In this document: positions 63,291 through 64,000 of the stretch, in pieces
Layout of the letters: each line of letters begins with the position of its first letter
Position numbering within the stretch: the first letter of the stretch is position 1
From: Marinobacter qingdaonensis
Lineage (GTDB): Bacteria; Pseudomonadota; Gammaproteobacteria; Pseudomonadales; Oleiphilaceae
Direction of reading: 5' to 3'
Assembly (NCBI RefSeq): GCF_034555935.1
Contig: NZ_JAYDCJ010000003.1
Location: 1,984,001-2,048,000, forward strand
Length of the DNA stretch: 64,000 bases
Program-made: the position numbers and the translations under genes
The notes under the pieces: generated by a model
The model's input: the letters and a program-made list of their open reading frames with translations, nothing else
Database searches by the model: none
What the model was told of the DNA's origin: nothing

Positions 63291-64000
63291 ATGCGGAACC
63301 AGGTTATCGCAGGCGTTGCAGCAATCCTGTTCGGGGCTTCAGGGACGGCCGTATCGAAGGTCTCGCCAAAGCAGGCGGATCGGCTCGATGGGGAATTAAC
63401 CCCGGTAGGCGCAGAGCGGGCCGGTAATCCGTCCGGTACCATTCCCGACTGGACCGGTGGGCTGAAGACACCACCCGAGGGTTGGCGCAAAGGCCAGGTG
63501 GAAATCAATCCCTTCCCGGAGGATGAGCCCCTGTTCGTGATTACCGGGGACAACTACACGCTGTATCGGGATCGGCTGTCTGACGGCCACCTAAGGATGT
63601 TGGAGCAGTACGGCGCGGATTTCTTCATGCCGGTGTATCAGACCCGCCGCACCGCGGCCTTCCCGGACCATGTTTACGACAAATCCCGTGACAACGCGGT
63701 GCAGTCCGAATTGCTGGATAACGGCAACGGCGTTCGCAACACGATCATGACCAGCCCGTTTCCGATTCCAAAGAACGGTCTGGAAGTCATCTGGAATCAC
63801 ATCCTGCGCTACCGCGGCAACGAGGTGGCGTTCCGCAGTGCCTCCGCCACGCCCCAGACCGATGGCGCCTTCAATCCGGTGGTCAATGACTACGAGTATT
63901 TCTTCGCCTACAGCAAGAAGGGGGCGGAACTGGAGGAGATCGACAACAAGATCTTCTACCTGAAAACCGACACCATCGCTCCGTCGTCGCTGGCCGGTAC
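63291..64000 (+). CDS. DUF1329-family exported protein, 3' end cut by window edge
   Basis: At least 236 residues from the ATG at 63291, which has GGAGGAG upstream; a longer frame-shifted ORF over it is a shadow. A short signal-like N-terminus (NQVIAGVAAILFGASGTAVS) precedes DUF1329 features: LTPVGAERAGNPSGTIPDWT, RDNAVQSELLDNGNGVRN, and TSPFPIPKNGLEVIWNHILR. DUF1329 proteins are outer-membrane-targeted and often sit with RND transporters and DUF1302 proteins in lipid or hydrocarbon loci. The next gene cannot be seen. Confidence 0.88.
   Translation, partial: MRNQVIAGVAAILFGASGTAVSKVSPKQADRLDGELTPVGAERAGNPSGTIPDWTGGLKTPPEGWRKGQVEINPFPEDEPLFVITGDNYTLYRDRLSDGHLRMLEQYGADFFMPVYQTRRTAAFPDHVYDKSRDNAVQSELLDNGNGVRNTIMTSPFPIPKNGLEVIWNHILRYRGNEVAFRSASATPQTDGAFNPVVNDYEYFFAYSKKGAELEEIDNKIFYLKTDTIAPSSLAG

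Overview
The window reads as chromosomal DNA from a motile marine gammaproteobacterium, most like Marinobacter. This rests on gene content and order, not on a database search. Supporting signs are an MvaT-type H-NS-like protein, a lexA-sulA pair followed by two small genes in the order known from Pseudomonas, a gspN-gspC-gspD type II secretion cluster, divergent fabG4-type reductase and fadI thiolase genes, tamA-tamB, a DUF1329 protein and many c-di-GMP signalling proteins. Coding density is high and G+C is moderately high. The main exception is the AT-rich stretch before mvaT.

Layout. 1-3.3 kb is a surface-polysaccharide edge: an O-acyltransferase cut by the window start, the frameshifted remnant of a beta-CASP metallo-beta-lactamase nuclease, and a TviB-type nucleotide-sugar dehydrogenase. 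3.3-5.1 kb holds mvaT and an IS3-family element with clear ends, a 3-bp target duplication, a -1 frameshift site and a nonsense mutation in orfB. 5.1-9.8 kb has a response regulator/diguanylate cyclase operon, an exported protein and exonuclease I. 9.8-18.3 kb is a flagellar filament locus: a TPR/methyltransferase-like protein, two divergent flagellins, FlaG, FliD and FliS, with two clear sigma-28 promoters. 18.4-28.4 kb is mixed housekeeping: argG, an AraC regulator, a degenerate GGDEF response regulator, yajQ, an AmpG-like permease, an ATL protein, an SDR, fxsA and groESL. 28.5-32.2 kb carries gspN-C-D.

32.2-41.9 kb has an M48 peptidase with LemA, a GGDEF-EAL protein, sodB, purE-purK and three poorly characterised genes. 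42.1-45.6 kb holds tRNA-Val, tRNA-Asp, tRNA-Val, the reductase/thiolase pair and initiator tRNA. 45.5-50.1 kb is an operon of a small periplasmic phosphate-binding-like protein, a porin and a large GGDEF/EAL sensor whose last codons run antisense into the initiator tRNA gene. 50.2-58.4 kb has an amidase, a pore-less voltage-sensor protein and tamA-tamB. 58.4-60.9 kb is a tightly overlapping amidoligase / class I amidotransferase-like / SIMPL operon. The window ends with SOS-controlled lexA-sulA, two conserved small genes and a truncated DUF1329 gene.

The least-explained candidate systems are the amidoligase operon, the phosphate-binding-like/porin/GGDEF-EAL operon, the pore-less voltage sensor, and a structured non-coding stretch at about 20.94-21.2 kb. 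No CRISPR array, prophage, rRNA or recognisable defence island was seen.
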